From NCBI GenBank assembly GCA_029258725.1, contig JAPDKE010000036.1:23347-87346 (forward strand): a stretch of 64,000 nucleotides of DNA, given 5' to 3'. This DNA is from a bacterium (lineage in GTDB: Bacteria; Hydrothermota; UBA3072; JAPDKE01). Position 1 is the stretch's first letter. Each line of letters starts with the position of its first letter. This document shows positions 46,314 to 55,475 of the stretch, in pieces. The notes beneath the pieces were generated by a model. It had not been told where the DNA came from. It worked only from the letters and a program-made list of their open reading frames with translations, and ran no database searches. Position numbers and translations under genes: made by a program.

Positions 46314-46661
46314 GGGGGCGTTTGGATTCGACGGGGTTGAGGGTGAGAGAGGCTGCATGCCGAGGTGCCACCAACCTCGTAAAACAGGTGGCAAAAAACA
46401 ACTGCCGACGCGAACTACGCTCTGGCGGCATAATTTGAGCCGCCACGTCCTCTTCCGGGTCTCCCCGCTACCTGGAAGAAGGGCGTCATAAGAGCGGGGT
46501 GCCCTTCCTCCTTTCTCCCCGGGAGGAAGGTAAGACCGAGGGGAGGGAACCCTCACAGAATCCGGTCCCGGGGAGTCTGTGGGGGTAAAAAACCGGGACT
46601 AAGCATGTAGAGGCCTCTCAGGCCCCTTCTCCGGACGCGGGTTCGAGTCCCGCCGCCTCCA
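46314..46661 (+). ncRNA. ssrA: Transfer-messenger RNA (tmRNA)
   Basis: A 348-nt tmRNA that rescues stalled ribosomes. The 5' part GGGGGCGTTTGGATTCGACGGGG and the 3' T-arm GCGGGTTCGAGTCCCGC with acceptor CGCCTCC pair as expected (46314-46320 with 46654-46660), followed by discriminator A; CCA is not encoded. The tag frame reads from the resume codon GCC at 46404 to TAA at 46431, giving ADANYALAA after the tRNA-borne alanine, close to tags of many bacteria. It lies between two sorting-domain genes with its own promoter. Confidence 0.95.
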
Positions 46662-46718
46662 TTTCAAATTTTTATAGCCGGAATTTCTGAAATGCAGTTA
46701 TAAGAAAAATGTGATGGA

Positions 46719-46734
46719 TGGCACAGATTTTGTA
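46719..46734 (+). promoter_or_regulatory. Sigma-54-like promoter of the first 870-residue secreted protein gene
   Basis: TGGCAC-N4-TTTGTA, with GG at 46720-46721 and GT at 46732-46733, exactly 10 nt apart. The -24 part is the perfect TGGCAC consensus. The ribosome binding site GGGAGGTG and ATG 46768 follow at a suitable distance. Confidence 0.65.
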
Positions 46735-46767
46735 TAGCAGTAAAAAAACACAAACCAGGGAGGTGTT

Positions 46768-49368
46768 ATGTTTTTCCTTTTTGTTGTTTCTGGAATCTTT
46801 TTTGGAGAGAAGTCTGGATTTCACCCATGCCTTAAGGATGTGCGGGATTATGGAGCGTTTGAAACGCCGATAAGGGACGACTTTCTTGTGAATGATGATA
46901 CCACGGGATTTATCTGGCAGTCCACGCAGGGTATGGATGTAGATTCCTCCGGAAACAGGTTCATTCTTATAGGGGACTACAGAGGAGGTTATCTATTTCC
47001 TTTCCTCTATATCTTTGATTCTTCGGAAAATCCCGTTGCGGGTCCGATTAAGATCGGAAATTATGCAGAAAAGATGGAAATGGCCGTTTCTCCTGATGGG
47101 AAGGCGCTTGTTGCCTGGAGTGATAACTACTATATATGGATAGCAATTTATGACGCCCAGGGAAATGAGGTTTTATCTCCGGTTCCCATTGATTCAGGAG
47201 TGAGTGGTTATTATTTAGATGTTGCCTCAAACGGTCTCGGGGAATATGCTGTTGCATATGACAGCAGTTCAGGAAGTGACCCGAAATTTGTAAGAATTGA
47301 CGCATCAGGAAATCCCATCTCTTCCTTTCTTTACAGTGGAGCCTCAGCACTGAATCTCAGGATATCCATGGACAACAGTGGAAATGTGGTTATGGTATGG
47401 TATTACTATGATTCAGGATTGGGAAGTTATGAGACCTACTACTGCCTGGTTGATGCCTCCGGAACAGTGGTTGCTGAAGGGATAGCAAGCAGTGTAAGCA
47501 CAGGCTCCCAGTATTATCCTGATGTATGGATGGATGAAGAAAATGGCGATTTCTGGATAGCATGGCTCGATACAAGAACCGCTTATTATGACATATACCT
47601 GAGACACTTTGACTCCTCTGGAAGCCCTACCGATGTTGAGGCTCTGGTGAACGATGGTGGAGCAGGCACCGTGTCTTATTCCTGGCCTCATGTCTCTCTG
47701 GATGGCTCATCCGGATGGGGATTTGTTGTGGGATGGGCAGATGATAGAAATGGAGACAGGGATGTCTATATCCAGAGATATGATGCAACTGGAACCCCTT
47801 CGGGAACAAATATCAAGGTGAACTCGGACATTGGGTATGGGCAGAGTTCTGTCTTTGTTGGTGTGGGAGCGAACGGAGACTGGGGAGTTTTATGGGAGGA
47901 CGAGAGATATGAGACGGAGATTGCATTCATCCGCTTCTTCCTGCCAGATGGCACAAGCCCTCATGCGGAATTCCCGGTGGATGAAAATAAAGGAAGCAGA
48001 TTACAGATGTATGCATCATGCGGTCTGGACGATGAAGGTGGAATAATAGTATGGATGGACACAAGGTATTCCTGGAACGGAGATATATTCGCTCAGTTCA
48101 TTGACACTCTTGGAAATCCTGTTGGCACGAACTTTATTGTTGCAGATGATACCACAGGGGAGGCATACAGCCCGGATGTTACGGTGAATGGAGGGACAGC
48201 GGTTATAATCTGGGTGGACACCCGTTCGGGTTCCTATTACCTGTATGGTCAGAGATACGGCATGGATGGGACTCCCTACGGGTCTAACTTCCAGATAAGC
48301 CGCGCTTCACTTGCTTCTTCTATATACGGGGTGGCTGCTGACAGAAATGGAAATTTTGCTGCGGTATGGCATAGAAATGACGACAATATCATGCTGAGAA
48401 GATACAACAATGCAGGAATACCACTTACGGATACAATCGTTGTGAATGATGTGAGAGATAATGCAGGTTATCCTGATGTTGCCATGGATCCGGACGGGAA
48501 CTTTGTTGTTGTGTGGAATGACTGGCATGATGATGGAACCTCCGATGTTTACATGCAGCTCTTTGACAGCACCGGGAACAGGATAGGGACGAATATCACG
48601 GTGGTGAATAGAACCGCTGATGTATATCTTCCAAGAGTTGCCAGGAGCAGGGCTGGATTTGTTGTGGTATGGGCAGATATGGTTGATGGTGGATGGAAGA
48701 TATACGCTCAGATATACCAGAACAACGGAAATCCGGTCGGGACACCCTTCCCGGTATCCTCTGACACCATACCATCCATGATATTCTACTGGAATTTATG
48801 GTACTGGACTGTGGGTGTGCCTTCTGCTGTAACAATTGACTCAACCGGAAACTTCCTGGTTGGATGGATAACTGCGGGAGACCAGGGAGACCCTGACTTT
48901 GTTGTAAGAGGCTTTTATTTCGATGGAACACCGATGGGGCCCGAGGTTATTGTGAACAACGAGCCTGTGGGTGATGAGACCCAGTTGACTCTCGGAAACA
49001 GTGCGATTGCATCTTATGGAAATAAGGTTCTTCTTGCATGGGGAGATGCAAGGAGATATAAGGGAATTGATATATATGCCGAACTCAATACCTTTGACCT
49101 TGCGGGTATCGGAAAGAATGTGGTGGAAAGAAGAGGAACGATTTTCTCTGAGAGATACACCGTATCTTTCCATATGGACCGGACCTCTGAGGTCAGGGTT
49201 ACGGTTTACAACCTCTCAGGAAGGGCTGTGTATCATACTTCAGGGATTCTTGAGGCAGGAACCCATACCTTTACCTGGAAACCCCGGAATCTTCCCTCTG
49301 GTGTGTACTTTGTGGTTATAGACAAAGGGAACGAAAAGGAGGTAAGGAAGGCAATCTATCTCAGGTAG
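46768..49368 (+). CDS. Secreted repeat protein with sorting domain (paralogue A)
   Basis: 866 residues with a signal peptide (about 1-15, MFFLFVVSGIFF). The body has repeated units of the form VDSSGN-x2-VVVW-x-D-x-R-x3-DIYxQ-x4-G-x-P-x-GxNxxV, probably a large beta-propeller. The C-terminus is a FlgD-like sorting domain (VRVTVYNLSGRAVYHTSGILEAGTHTFTWKPRNLPSGVYFVVI). The start has GGGAGGTG upstream. A close paralogue follows at 49767. A terminator lies 42 bases after the stop. Exact function is unknown; surface display is inferred from the sorting domain. Confidence 0.85.
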   Translation: MFFLFVVSGIFFGEKSGFHPCLKDVRDYGAFETPIRDDFLVNDDTTGFIWQSTQGMDVDSSGNRFILIGDYRGGYLFPFLYIFDSSENPVAGPIKIGNYAEKMEMAVSPDGKALVAWSDNYYIWIAIYDAQGNEVLSPVPIDSGVSGYYLDVASNGLGEYAVAYDSSSGSDPKFVRIDASGNPISSFLYSGASALNLRISMDNSGNVVMVWYYYDSGLGSYETYYCLVDASGTVVAEGIASSVSTGSQYYPDVWMDEENGDFWIAWLDTRTAYYDIYLRHFDSSGSPTDVEALVNDGGAGTVSYSWPHVSLDGSSGWGFVVGWADDRNGDRDVYIQRYDATGTPSGTNIKVNSDIGYGQSSVFVGVGANGDWGVLWEDERYETEIAFIRFFLPDGTSPHAEFPVDENKGSRLQMYASCGLDDEGGIIVWMDTRYSWNGDIFAQFIDTLGNPVGTNFIVADDTTGEAYSPDVTVNGGTAVIIWVDTRSGSYYLYGQRYGMDGTPYGSNFQISRASLASSIYGVAADRNGNFAAVWHRNDDNIMLRRYNNAGIPLTDTIVVNDVRDNAGYPDVAMDPDGNFVVVWNDWHDDGTSDVYMQLFDSTGNRIGTNITVVNRTADVYLPRVARSRAGFVVVWADMVDGGWKIYAQIYQNNGNPVGTPFPVSSDTIPSMIFYWNLWYWTVGVPSAVTIDSTGNFLVGWITAGDQGDPDFVVRGFYFDGTPMGPEVIVNNEPVGDETQLTLGNSAIASYGNKVLLAWGDARRYKGIDIYAELNTFDLAGIGKNVVERRGTIFSERYTVSFHMDRTSEVRVTVYNLSGRAVYHTSGILEAGTHTFTWKPRNLPSGVYFVVIDKGNEKEVRKAIYLR
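48391..48491 (+). repeat. Near-identical 101-bp block shared with 51402-51502 (copy 1)
   Basis: 100 of 101 bases are identical to 51402-51502; the mismatch is T48468 versus C51479. The surrounding paralogous sequence is clearly more diverged. Confidence 0.85.
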
Positions 49369-49409
49369 GTTTCTTTCATTTCTTCCAGTGTTCCAAAGTA
49401 GAGAAAATG

Positions 49410-49440
49410 GGGTGGGGTTAAATCCCCACCCTTTTCTTTC
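49410..49440 (+). terminator. Rho-independent terminator after paralogue A
   Basis: An 8-bp stem GGGTGGGG / CCCCACCC (49410-49417 with 49424-49431), loop TTAAAT, then TTTTCTTT. It ends transcription of the 46768 gene. Confidence 0.9.
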
Positions 49441-49679
49441 CACAAATTTTGAGAGTTTTTCCAGGTTATTCCCGGGTTCAAGAACCTCCTTTTCTTCCAT
49501 ATATTTTACATAAATCTTTATTATCACAATCCCTTCCTCCACATCAGGGAGATGGAACTCTATCTTTTCGTCAAATTCACATCCTCATATCCTCCCAGAG
49601 CATCCCTAAATTTAATCCATCCTTTTTCATCCTGCCTCCCGGTTTTTAATTTATGCAAAATGTTTATAAATTTTTATAA
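49432..49679 (-). pseudogene. Remnant of a frameshifted minus-strand gene
   Basis: On the minus strand two open segments in different frames look coding and join at one indel near 49575-49590. The first reads LHKLKTGRQDEKGWIKFRD then ALGGYEDVN; the second reads EFDEKIEFHLPDVEEGIVI then IKIYVKYMEEKEVLEPGNN and LEKLSKFVERKG. The first has no start with a ribosome binding site, and the second runs into the terminator of the facing gene, so both ends appear lost. The charged, amphipathic composition is unlike random antisense. The parent family is not recognised. The rest of this ~400-base gap holds the terminator and the promoter of the next gene. Confidence 0.45.
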
Positions 49680-49720
49680 CCCAATCCCGGATACATTATT
49701 GATTGATATAAGATACCGGA

Positions 49721-49736
49721 TGGTATAAAATTTGTA
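49721..49736 (+). promoter_or_regulatory. Sigma-54-like promoter of the second 870-residue secreted protein gene
   Basis: TGGTAT-N4-TTTGTA with GG at 49722-49723 and GT at 49734-49735, 10 nt apart. It matches the motifs at 8256 and 46719 although the -24 half is weaker. AAAGGAGGTG and ATG 49767 follow. Confidence 0.55.
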
Positions 49737-49766
49737 AAAAGGTATGAAAAACAAAAAGGAGGTGCC

Positions 49767-52385
49767 ATGGTTGTGCTCTTCTTTGCACTCGGAGACCTTG
49801 TTCTATGGGGAGAGGAGGTAGATGTTCATCCATCGCATGTTGAGAGGGCATATCTCTCCAGCACATTCGGCTCTCCAATAAGGGACGATTTTCTCGTGAA
49901 CGATGATTCCACCGGGTTCCTTACCCAGTATAACCGGATGGTGGATGTTGATTCTTCAGGCTACACCTACATTTTGATGGAGGATGCAAGAGCAGGACTT
50001 TATTCTCTCTTTCTTTACATTCTCGACCCCTCGGGCAGCGTTTCAGCGGGTCCTGTGAAAATAGGAACAAACACAGATGATGCAGGCATTGCTGTATCTC
50101 CGGATGGAAAGGCTCTCGTGGCATGGGAGGATGGGGAACTGGTATGGATAGCGATGTACGACCGTTCGGGTAATGAACTTGTTTCTCCCACAGTGATAGA
50201 CAGTGGAATTACCGCATACGAACTGGATGTTGCCGCCAACGAAAATGGAGAGTATGCGGTTGCCTTTGATACCGATGGAAATGAGAATCCAAAGGTGTGG
50301 AGGATTGACAGTAATGGAAATCCAGTCTCCTCCTTCCTTTATGCCGGAGTGGAATCGGACCATGTGAGGGTATCCATGGACAACTCTGGAAATATAGTGC
50401 TGGTATGGGATTACTACAATTCTGCAAGTACCTCCGATGATGTTTATTTCTGTTTAATTGACAACACGAATACTCTTGTAACTGAAGGGGATGTGAGCAG
50501 TGTTCTTACAAATACTCAGACCTACCCCGATGTCTGGATGGACCCTCAGACCGGCGAGTTCTGGATAGTATGGCTGGATGCAAGAACTTCATACTACGAT
50601 GTATACATGAGGTACTTTGATGCATCCGGAACACCCACCGCATCAGAAGAAATAGTAAACGATGGGGCATCAGGAACGGTTTGTGCCCTGTGGCCTCATG
50701 TTTCCATAGATGGCGCATCCGGGTGGGGATTTGCTGTTTGCTGGATAGACGATAGAAATGGAGAGTATGATGTTTATGCCCAGAGGTTTGATGCAGGTGG
50801 AGCTCCCATTGGAGGGAATCTGAAGGTTAATTCCGATATAGGATATTCTCAGCGTTCAGCATTCGTGGGAACCGGAAGCAATGGGCATCATGCATTTGCC
50901 TGGGAAGATGAGAGGAATGCCGGAACTGCTCTCCTATATGCCAGGCTCTTCCAGCCAGATGGAACAAGCCCCAATCCTGAGTTTGCCGTTGATAAGAATG
51001 AGGGTTCCTTGCTACAGATGTGCGCATCATGTGGTATAGAGAGGAATGGTGGAATAATCGCATGGATGGACACAAGGTACTCCTCCTGGGGGGATATATT
51101 TGCCCAGTTCATAGATACCCTCGGGAACCTTATTGGAAATAACATACTTGTGGCGGATGATACAACGGGTGAGGCATACAATCCTGATGTTGCAGTTGGT
51201 GGTGGGAGTGCAATTATCGTATGGGTGGATAACCGGAATGGTTCCTATCTCCTTTACGGTCAGAGGTATGGACTGGATGGAACTCCTTATGGTTCAAACT
51301 TCCAGATAAGCAAAGCAGACCTTGATGCTCCGATCTACGGTGTCTCAGCTGACAGGGATGGAAACTTTGCAGTGGTGTGGATGAGGCACGACAACAACAT
51401 AATGCTGAGAAGATACAACAATGCAGGAATACCACTTACGGATACAATCGTTGTGAATGATGTGAGAGATAATGCAGGCTATCCTGATGTTGCCATGGAT
51501 CCAGATGGGAACTTTGTTGTTGTGTGGAACGACTGGAATGCTGACGGGACCTACGATGTTTACATGCAGCTCTTTGACAGCACCGGGAGCAGAATAGGCT
51601 CAAATGTTACCGTGATAGATAGAACTGGAGATGTCTATCTTCCCAGAGTGGCAAGAAGCAGGGCAGGATTTGTGGTTGTGTGGGCCGATTGGGTTGAGGG
51701 ATGCTGGAAGATATACGCTCAGATATACCAGAACAATGGAAATCCCATAGGGACTCCATTCCCGGTGTCGTCGGATTCCATCCCCTCATGGATACTATGG
51801 AATAACATATTCTATTACTATTATACCCTTGGAAGTATAGCAGGTATTACGATGGACAGTCTCGGAAACTTCATCGTTGGATGGATAACAGCAGGAGACC
51901 ACGGTGACCCGGACTTTGTTATAAGAGGATTCTATGCGGATGGAACTCCAGTGGGTCCGGAGGTTATAGTTAACAATGAACCTTCTGGAGATGAAGAGCA
52001 GTGGACACTCGGGAACAGTGCCATGTCCTCCTGTGGGGACCTTCTCTTACTCACATGGGGTGATGCAAGAAGATGGAAAGGGCTCGATATATATGCGGAG
52101 CTTAACACATTTGACCTGGCAGGAGTGAAGAGGGTATCCAGAGAAAAGATAGGAAGGATATTCTTCCAGAAATATACCACATCGTTTACCCTCAACCATG
52201 TTTCAAGAGTAAATGTGAGGGTCTGCGATGTTTCCGGAAGGATTGTTTACCGTGCATCCAGCGTGATGGAGCCCGGAACGCATACATTCACCTGGACACC
52301 GAAGAACAAAGCCTCGGGAGTATACTTCATTGTGATTGATACGGGTGAGGAAAGGAAGGTGGAGAAGGCAGTGTACCTGAGATAA
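49767..52385 (+). CDS. Secreted repeat protein with sorting domain (paralogue B)
   Basis: 872 residues, co-linear with the gene at 46768 over its whole length, including the opening FGSPIRDDFLVNDDSTGF, the repeated VDxxGNxVVVW units and the sorting domain (VRVCDVSGRIVYRASSVMEPGTHTFTW ... GVYFIVID). The N-terminus MVVLFFALGDLVLWG is a short signal peptide. The start has AAAGGAGGTG. It is a tandem duplicate with its own promoter and terminator, so the two copies can be expressed separately. Function unknown. Confidence 0.85.
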   Translation: MVVLFFALGDLVLWGEEVDVHPSHVERAYLSSTFGSPIRDDFLVNDDSTGFLTQYNRMVDVDSSGYTYILMEDARAGLYSLFLYILDPSGSVSAGPVKIGTNTDDAGIAVSPDGKALVAWEDGELVWIAMYDRSGNELVSPTVIDSGITAYELDVAANENGEYAVAFDTDGNENPKVWRIDSNGNPVSSFLYAGVESDHVRVSMDNSGNIVLVWDYYNSASTSDDVYFCLIDNTNTLVTEGDVSSVLTNTQTYPDVWMDPQTGEFWIVWLDARTSYYDVYMRYFDASGTPTASEEIVNDGASGTVCALWPHVSIDGASGWGFAVCWIDDRNGEYDVYAQRFDAGGAPIGGNLKVNSDIGYSQRSAFVGTGSNGHHAFAWEDERNAGTALLYARLFQPDGTSPNPEFAVDKNEGSLLQMCASCGIERNGGIIAWMDTRYSSWGDIFAQFIDTLGNLIGNNILVADDTTGEAYNPDVAVGGGSAIIVWVDNRNGSYLLYGQRYGLDGTPYGSNFQISKADLDAPIYGVSADRDGNFAVVWMRHDNNIMLRRYNNAGIPLTDTIVVNDVRDNAGYPDVAMDPDGNFVVVWNDWNADGTYDVYMQLFDSTGSRIGSNVTVIDRTGDVYLPRVARSRAGFVVVWADWVEGCWKIYAQIYQNNGNPIGTPFPVSSDSIPSWILWNNIFYYYYTLGSIAGITMDSLGNFIVGWITAGDHGDPDFVIRGFYADGTPVGPEVIVNNEPSGDEEQWTLGNSAMSSCGDLLLLTWGDARRWKGLDIYAELNTFDLAGVKRVSREKIGRIFFQKYTTSFTLNHVSRVNVRVCDVSGRIVYRASSVMEPGTHTFTWTPKNKASGVYFIVIDTGEERKVEKAVYLR
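51402..51502 (+). repeat. Near-identical 101-bp block shared with 48391-48491 (copy 2)
   Basis: Second copy of the conserved block; one mismatch in 101 bases against paralogue A, within a gene that is otherwise well diverged. Recent gene conversion is a likely cause. Confidence 0.85.
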
Positions 52386-52395
52386 GGCCTTAATA

Positions 52396-52435
52396 CCCCC
52401 TGCACCGGAAACCCCGGGCAGGGGGATTTTTTATT
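52396..52435 (+). terminator. Rho-independent terminator after paralogue B
   Basis: Outer stem CCCCCTGC / GCAGGGGG (52396-52403 with 52418-52425) around a small inner CCGG/CCGG hairpin, then ATTTTTTATTT. Confidence 0.92.
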
Positions 52436-52442
52436 TGCCGGG

Positions 52443-52470
52443 TTGACAAAAGAGGAAAAGTCTTTATAAT
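52443..52470 (+). promoter_or_regulatory. Promoter of the rplM-rpsI operon
   Basis: TTGACA (52443-52448), 16-bp spacer, TATAAT (52465-52470). The leader is about 30 bases and has ATAGGAGGTGAA before the rplM ATG. Confidence 0.88.
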
Positions 52471-52507
52471 AATTAAAAACTCAAAAGGCGAAAAAATAGG
52501 AGGTGAA

Positions 52508-52942
52508 ATGAGAACGGTTTCTCTCCGGAAAGAGGATGTGGAGAGAAAATGGTGGATTGTTGACGCTTCTGGAAAGACCCTGGGAAGGCTTGCCTCCAGG
52601 ATTGCTCATATCCTGAGGGGGAAGCATAAGCCCAATTTTACCCCTCATGTGGACAATGGGGACTTTGTTATAGTGGTGAATGCTGAGAAGATAAAGGTTA
52701 CTGGAAAGAAGATGGAACAGAAGATTTACTACAGGCACTCGGGTTATCCTGGAGGATTGAAGGAAATTCCACTCTGGAGGATGATGGAAAAACATCCTGA
52801 AAGGGTTATTTATCTTGCGGTTAAGGGGATGCTTCCCAAAAACAGACTTGGGAGGAAGATGCTCAAGAAACTTAAGGTTTACAGGGGTCCTGAACACCCC
52901 CATCAGGCACAGAAACCAGAAAGACTTGAGATAGGAGGTTAA
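52508..52942 (+). CDS. rplM: 50S ribosomal protein L13
   Basis: 144 residues, normal length. Family segments are [63 protein letters not shown] and [22 protein letters not shown] strong ribosome binding site precedes the start. It heads a long operon: rpsI begins on the base after its stop codon, then rpsB and tsf follow, the usual bacterial order. Confidence 0.97.
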   Translation: MRTVSLRKEDVERKWWIVDASGKTLGRLASRIAHILRGKHKPNFTPHVDNGDFVIVVNAEKIKVTGKKMEQKIYYRHSGYPGGLKEIPLWRMMEKHPERVIYLAVKGMLPKNRLGRKMLKKLKVYRGPEHPHQAQKPERLEIGG

Positions 52943-53332
52943 ATGGAGTTCTATGACGCAACAGGACGCAGGAAAGAGGCAGTAGCAAGGGTGAGACTTA
53001 TACCAGACGGAACAGGAAAGGTAATCGTTAACAACCGTCCAATTCGGGATTACCTTACCCGGGATGACCTGGTAATTCATGCGCTCCAGCCACTTGAACT
53101 TGTGAATCTCAAGGATAAGTTTGATGTAAAGGTGAAGGCAAAGGGAGGCGGACTTTCCGGGCAGGCAGGAGCGATAAGGCTTGGAATAGCGAGAGCACTT
53201 GTTCTCTACAACCCTGAACTCCGGCCCATTCTCAAGAAGGCGGGAATGCTCACACGAGACCCGAGGATGGTTGAGAGAAAGAAATACGGAAGAAGGAAGG
53301 CAAGGAGAAGCTTCCAGTTCTCCAAGAGATAA
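52943..53332 (+). CDS. rpsI: 30S ribosomal protein S9
   Basis: 129 residues. It begins [23 protein letters not shown], contains [20 protein letters not shown] and ends in the RNA-binding tail [16 protein letters not shown] that reaches the P-site tRNA. The ribosome binding site is in the end of rplM (ATAGGAGGT), and the two genes are directly adjacent. Confidence 0.97.
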   Translation: MEFYDATGRRKEAVARVRLIPDGTGKVIVNNRPIRDYLTRDDLVIHALQPLELVNLKDKFDVKVKAKGGGLSGQAGAIRLGIARALVLYNPELRPILKKAGMLTRDPRMVERKKYGRRKARRSFQFSKR

Positions 53333-53345
53333 AAACAAAAACGCA

Positions 53346-53399
53346 CACCCCTGGACTGGAAGGGTGGTCCTGCGGGTCCCTTCCGGGATGAAGGGGGTG
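53346..53399 (+). promoter_or_regulatory. Structured leader between rpsI and rpsB (candidate S2 autoregulatory RNA)
   Basis: Nested pairing: CACCCC (53346-53351) with GGGGTG (53394-53399), and inside it GGAAGGG (53358-53364) with CCCTTCC (53378-53384), closing a loop with a possible CC/GG mini-hairpin. It has no T-tract, so it is not a terminator. The rpsB ribosome binding site lies about 15 bases after it. Leader RNAs that bind S2 are known before rpsB in other bacteria; homology to them was not tested. Confidence 0.5.
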
Positions 53400-53427
53400 G
53401 AGGAGAAACCACAAAAAGGAGGAGGAG

Positions 53428-54189
53428 TTGGTAAACATAAGGGAATTGCTTGAGGCGGGGGTCCACTTCGGACATAAGCGCAGCAGGTGGAACCCCAAAA
53501 TGCGTGATTATATTTTCATGGAAAGAAACGGAATTCACATAATTGACCTCAGAGCCACCATCCACAAATTGAAAGAGGCATGCGAGGTTGCAAGGGACAT
53601 TGCATCAAGGGGAGGAAAGTTCCTCTTTGTTGGGACAAAAAAGCAGGCGCAGGATATAATAAGAGAACAGGCGGAGAGATGTGGCGCATACTGGGTTGTT
53701 GAACGCTGGCTCGGTGGAACACTCACAAACTTCCGGACGATAAGGCAGTCCATCAGAAAATTCGTGGAACTCACGGAAACACTCAGGGAGTTTGAGGATA
53801 TTGAGGACCCGATGGAGAGGTACCAGCGGATGGCTGAGAAGCTCGGAATAACAAAGAAAGAGGCAATAAAGATGGAAAGAGAAAAAAACAAAATGGCGAG
53901 GTACTTTGCGGGAATAATGGAGATGGAGGAGATACCGGATGCTATATTCATAGTGGATATAAAGAAGGAGTACAATGCGGTAAGGGAGGCGCGGATAGTT
54001 GGAATTACCTCCATAGCAATGGTGGATACAAATGGAGACCCCGAACTCGTTGACTATCCAATCCCTGCAAATGACGATGCCATAAGGTCCATTCAGCTCA
54101 TAACATCAAAGATATCCGATGCAATCCTTGAAGGTAAGGGGATGTATGAACAAACAAAAGAAGAGGAGGAGGCAAATGTCGCAGGTTGA
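53428..54189 (+). CDS. rpsB: 30S ribosomal protein S2
   Basis: 253 residues. The start is TTG at 53428, behind AAAGGAGGAGG, giving [25 protein letters not shown]. Further signatures are [59 protein letters not shown] and the end [19 protein letters not shown] structured leader precedes it. It overlaps tsf by 14 bases. Confidence 0.96.
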   Translation: MVNIRELLEAGVHFGHKRSRWNPKMRDYIFMERNGIHIIDLRATIHKLKEACEVARDIASRGGKFLFVGTKKQAQDIIREQAERCGAYWVVERWLGGTLTNFRTIRQSIRKFVELTETLREFEDIEDPMERYQRMAEKLGITKKEAIKMEREKNKMARYFAGIMEMEEIPDAIFIVDIKKEYNAVREARIVGITSIAMVDTNGDPELVDYPIPANDDAIRSIQLITSKISDAILEGKGMYEQTKEEEEANVAG

Positions 54190-54769
54190 ACTGATAAAAC
54201 AATTGAGGGAAAGAACAGGCGCAGGTCTCCTTGACTGCAAAAAGGCGATTGAGGAGGCCAACGGAGACATTGAGAAGGCAATAGAGATTCTGAGGAAGAA
54301 GGGAATAGCAAAGGCAGAAAAAAAGATAGGAAGGGTGACGAAGGAGGGGATAATAGAGGCGTACATCCATCCCGGTGCACAGCTTGGGGTTCTTGTTGAA
54401 CTTAACTGTGAAACCGACTTTGTTGCAAGAACCGACGAATTCAAGAAACTCGCACGTGAGATTGCAATGCAGATAGCAGCAACCAATCCAATTGCGGTGA
54501 AGAGGGAGGATATACCTTCTGAGGTCGTGGAGAAGGAAAAGGAAATATACGCAGCTCAGGCAAAGGAGATGGGCAAACCGGACCATATAGTTGAAAGGAT
54601 TGTCCAGAGCAAACTTGAAAACTTCTACAAGGAGAATGTCCTTCTTGAACAGCCCTACATAAGGGACCCATCCATCACCGTGATGGACTTCATAAAACAG
54701 CACATAGCAAAGTTTGGGGAGAACATAACGGTAAGAAGGTTTGCAAGGTTCCGCCTTGGAGAGGAATAA
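54176..54769 (+). CDS. tsf: Translation elongation factor Ts
   Basis: Nucleotide exchange factor for EF-Tu. The start at 54176 has AGGAGGAGG and gives [25 protein letters not shown], 197 residues, the short form lacking most of the second core subdomain of E. coli EF-Ts (~280 residues). Core motifs are [34 protein letters not shown] and the C-terminal [31 protein letters not shown]. Confidence 0.95.
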   Translation: MSQVELIKQLRERTGAGLLDCKKAIEEANGDIEKAIEILRKKGIAKAEKKIGRVTKEGIIEAYIHPGAQLGVLVELNCETDFVARTDEFKKLAREIAMQIAATNPIAVKREDIPSEVVEKEKEIYAAQAKEMGKPDHIVERIVQSKLENFYKENVLLEQPYIRDPSITVMDFIKQHIAKFGENITVRRFARFRLGEE

Positions 54770-55475
54770 GTATTCACGCATACTTCTGAAAATAAGCGGT
54801 GAGTCCCTTTCGGGTGGGGGGAAGGGGATTGACCTGGAGGCGGTGAGGTGGATGGCTGGGGAGGTAAAAAAGGTTGTGGAGGATGGGGTTGAGGTTGCGC
54901 TCATGGTGGGTGGAGGGAATATGGTGAGGGGTGGAAGGGAGGATTATGGAATATCCAGGGTGGATGCGGACTTTCTGGGAATGCTCGGAACCCTGATGAA
55001 TGGAATTGTTCTCCGGGGAGTGATGGAGAAGGAAGGAATGGATGCAGAGGTTCTTTCTGCAATAGGAGTTGATGGGATAGAGAGGTATAATCCACGGAAG
55101 GCGAAGGAATGCCTTAAGCAGAAAAAAGTGGTGATTCTCACCTGTGGTTCAGGAAACCCATTTTTCACAACCGATACAGCGGCTGTTTTGAGGGCGCTTG
55201 AACTTGAAGCAGACTGCTTTATCAAAGGAACAAAGGTTTCAGGGGTGTATGACAGGGACCCTGAAAGGGATGAGAATGCAAAATTCTTCCCCGAACTTAC
55301 CTATGAAGAGTATCTGAGGCTCAAACTCCGTGTGCTTGACATAACCTCTGTTTCCCTTGCAATGGAACACAACCTCCCGATACTTGTATATAACTATACA
55401 GAACCCGACGCCCTCCTTCGGCTTGTGAAAGGAGAAACAATAGGAACCATAATAAAGGGAGGTGGAAATGCATGA
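54756..55475 (+). CDS. pyrH: UMP kinase
   Basis: Phosphorylates UMP to UDP in pyrimidine nucleotide synthesis. A TTG at 54756 gives [21 protein letters not shown] and 239 residues, the normal length; the TTG at 54741 adds five residues. Amino-acid-kinase-fold motifs: [50 protein letters not shown] and [13 protein letters not shown]. It overlaps tsf by 14 bases and frr by 8. No strong ribosome binding site precedes the TTG, so coupling to tsf translation is likely. Confidence 0.95.
   Translation: MERNKYSRILLKISGESLSGGGKGIDLEAVRWMAGEVKKVVEDGVEVALMVGGGNMVRGGREDYGISRVDADFLGMLGTLMNGIVLRGVMEKEGMDAEVLSAIGVDGIERYNPRKAKECLKQKKVVILTCGSGNPFFTTDTAAVLRALELEADCFIKGTKVSGVYDRDPERDENAKFFPELTYEEYLRLKLRVLDITSVSLAMEHNLPILVYNYTEPDALLRLVKGETIGTIIKGGGNA

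Noticed and set aside
46662..46718. Possible terminator after tmRNA
   Set aside because: There is a short T-run but no additional hairpin beyond the tmRNA acceptor arm, so it is not listed as a feature.
52481..53338. 285-codon minus-strand frame opposite rplM and rpsI
   Set aside because: It is exactly antisense to two unmistakable ribosomal protein genes and has no ribosome binding site or family features.
54098..54904. 268-codon minus-strand frame opposite tsf and pyrH
   Set aside because: Antisense shadow of conserved genes; low-complexity Ser/Leu composition.
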